This document shows, in pieces, positions 63,133-64,000 of a stretch of 64,000 nt of DNA. This DNA is from Acholeplasma hippikon. Its GTDB lineage: Bacteria > Bacillota_I > Bacilli_A > Acholeplasmatales > Acholeplasmataceae. Both the position numbers and the translations under genes were made by a program. The notes beneath the pieces are model-generated. The model did no database searches, was not told the origin of the DNA, and saw only the letters and a list, made by a program, of their open reading frames with translations. The stretch spans positions 372,001 through 436,000 of the forward strand of contig NZ_LR215050.1 in assembly GCF_900660755.1 (NCBI RefSeq), given 5' to 3'. The first letter of the stretch is position 1. Each line of letters starts with the position of its first letter.

Positions 63133-63432
63133 TTACTTTTTTAGGTAAACTAAAGTGTAATGGAAATAATGAATAATATTCACTAACCATCCAACAATAA
63201 TTAAGCCAATAAAGTTATAATCTGGAACATTAAACGTTGAATTAATTAAATAATTATTCAAGCCAATTAATAAAACATAACTTACCAAAATCACCAAAGT
63301 CATTAAGACAAGTGGTTTCTTTTTATATTCATAAGTATATTTTTGATTGTTTACCATAAATTGGTAGAGATTAATAAAACAGCCCCATACAGGTAGTAAC
63401 ATTAAGCATGCTAATTTTACACGATTTGTCAT
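63133..63432 (-). CDS. Small membrane protein of unknown function
   Basis: About 99 residues with three hydrophobic helices (around 6-24, 40-60 and 75-93), ending in KK. No family recognised. The frame extends to 63459, but AAAGGAAAAT fits ATG 63432 (MTNRVKLACL), which overlaps the GNAT stop as ATGA, so both are co-transcribed and probably coupled. Confidence 0.65.
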   Translation of the reverse strand: MTNRVKLACLMLLPVWGCFINLYQFMVNNQKYTYEYKKKPLVLMTLVILVSYVLLIGLNNYLINSTFNVPDYNFIGLIIVGWLVNIIHYFHYTLVYLKK

Positions 63433-63950
63433 ATATTTTCCTTTTTGTTTTCTATCCAAAACCTTTGAATAATTTTATCTAAAAAAACTAATTCATTTTC
63501 TAAAATACCACCATTTGATTGAATTACTTTACTAGATGCTATATTTTCCTTATCACAAGTCATTAAAACACGATAAATACCTAATTTTTGGCATTTTTTA
63601 AGTGTCTCTTTCAACATAGCTTTACCATAACCCTTACTTCGCATAGAGGGTCTAACCCCAAACCCAATATGACCACCATGCATTAATAACGCCTCATTCA
63701 AGTCATGTCTGATATTAACAGCTCCAACAAACTTATTTATATCACAATCTAAACAAAAATAAGTTGTATCTGGGATGAGTCCATTTGTATTGGCATTATC
63801 AATATGTTTGATATAATTATCAAAATCATGATAATCTACCTTTCTAATTGCCGAAGGAATAGGTTTAGGTTCCTTTTGATACCATTCATCCATCATTTCA
63901 AATAAGTGCATTTTATACTTTTCATTTAAACGAACAAGTTTTATATTCAT
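63429..63950 (-). CDS. GNAT family N-acetyltransferase
   Basis: 173 residues with a full GNAT fold. GGHIGFGVRPSMRSKGYGKAMLKETLKKC near residue 95 is the acetyl-CoA loop, followed by VLMTCDKENIASSKVIQSNGG with the Asn-x-x-S pattern of Rim/MaA-type acetyltransferases. Substrate unknown. The distal gene of the window; its upstream region beyond 63951 is mostly outside. Confidence 0.87.
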   Translation of the reverse strand: MNIKLVRLNEKYKMHLFEMMDEWYQKEPKPIPSAIRKVDYHDFDNYIKHIDNANTNGLIPDTTYFCLDCDINKFVGAVNIRHDLNEALLMHGGHIGFGVRPSMRSKGYGKAMLKETLKKCQKLGIYRVLMTCDKENIASSKVIQSNGGILENELVFLDKIIQRFWIENKKENI

Positions 63951-64000
63951 GATTAACCTCTACAAATTTATTGTTTACTAGATAAAGCAACATCAATAAA

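Noticed and set aside
1-64000. CRISPR arrays, tRNA or rRNA genes, insertion sequences, prophage
   Set aside because: I saw no regularly spaced repeats, no tRNA or rRNA sequence, no transposase and no phage genes. Gene content and base use look uniform.

Overview
The window is 64 kb of AT-rich, gene-dense bacterial chromosome. It most resembles a wall-less Firmicutes relative of the Acholeplasma type (class Mollicutes). The evidence is low GC, Firmicutes-like protein sequences, no peptidoglycan genes, a reduced set of metabolic genes, and short intergenic gaps. TGA acts as a stop codon (hemW at 11447 and thyA at 25618 end in TGA) and tryptophan is TGG, so the code is standard; this excludes Mycoplasma/Spiroplasma-type codes and fits Acholeplasmataceae. 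The assignment is inferred from gene content, not from a database match.

Layout. 24-5941 (+): sugar-type ABC ATPase, glutathione peroxidase, CBS-domain membrane protein with a possible 20-codon leader peptide, and the glgA-glgC pair. 5992-7892 (-): two lipoproteins with FMN-binding (flavinylation-type) motifs. 8164-13540 (+): lepA, a putative non-coding RNA, hemW, xerD-like recombinase, deoB. 13588-24295 (mostly -): asparaginase, an 0.8 kb gene-free stretch with a possible small RNA, yneF, rsmD, pdp, a small membrane protein, a histidine phosphatase (+), a Smr-domain protein, and addA with a degenerate addB. 24365-33166 (-): plsC, folA, thyA, pepV, a membrane protein, ssb, an M16 peptidase pair, deoD, deoC. 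33232-42126 (-): an unknown protein, surE, ileS under an isoleucine T-box, sepF, yggS, ychF, ftsZ, tgt. 42180-44465: preQ1 riboswitch and queT (+), mutY (-), nitroreductase (+). 44504-53858 (-): two fused ABC-FtsX exporters, a HAD phosphatase, a small membrane protein, pepF, and a GGDEF/HD-GYP sensor whose 5' end is cut by an in-frame TAA. 54552-55628 (+): an AraC-type HTH protein with an unusual C-terminal domain. 55679-63950 (-): mgsA, GNATs, M19 dipeptidase, a cystine/dicarboxylate-type symporter, a zinc-ribbon acyltransferase, a HEPN-like protein, DUF2200, queG, a small membrane protein, GNAT.

Themes. Deoxyribonucleoside salvage is spread over three loci (deoB, pdp, deoD-deoC). Queuosine is represented by preQ1 riboswitch-queT, tgt and queG. 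Cell division is represented by ftsZ, ychF, yggS and sepF beside ileS, a shortened form of the Bacillus ylm-ileS neighbourhood. Intrinsic terminators are abundant, and many have a stem that overlaps the stop codon.

The best candidates for something undescribed are: (1) the AraC HTH protein at 54552-55628, whose C-terminal half follows the strand-helix pattern of FtsZ but lacks the GTP-binding glycine motif; (2) the in-frame nonsense codon in the c-di-GMP-type sensor next to it; (3) two promoter- or terminator-framed putative RNAs at 10091-10322 and 15134-15290; and (4) the FMN-binding lipoprotein pair.
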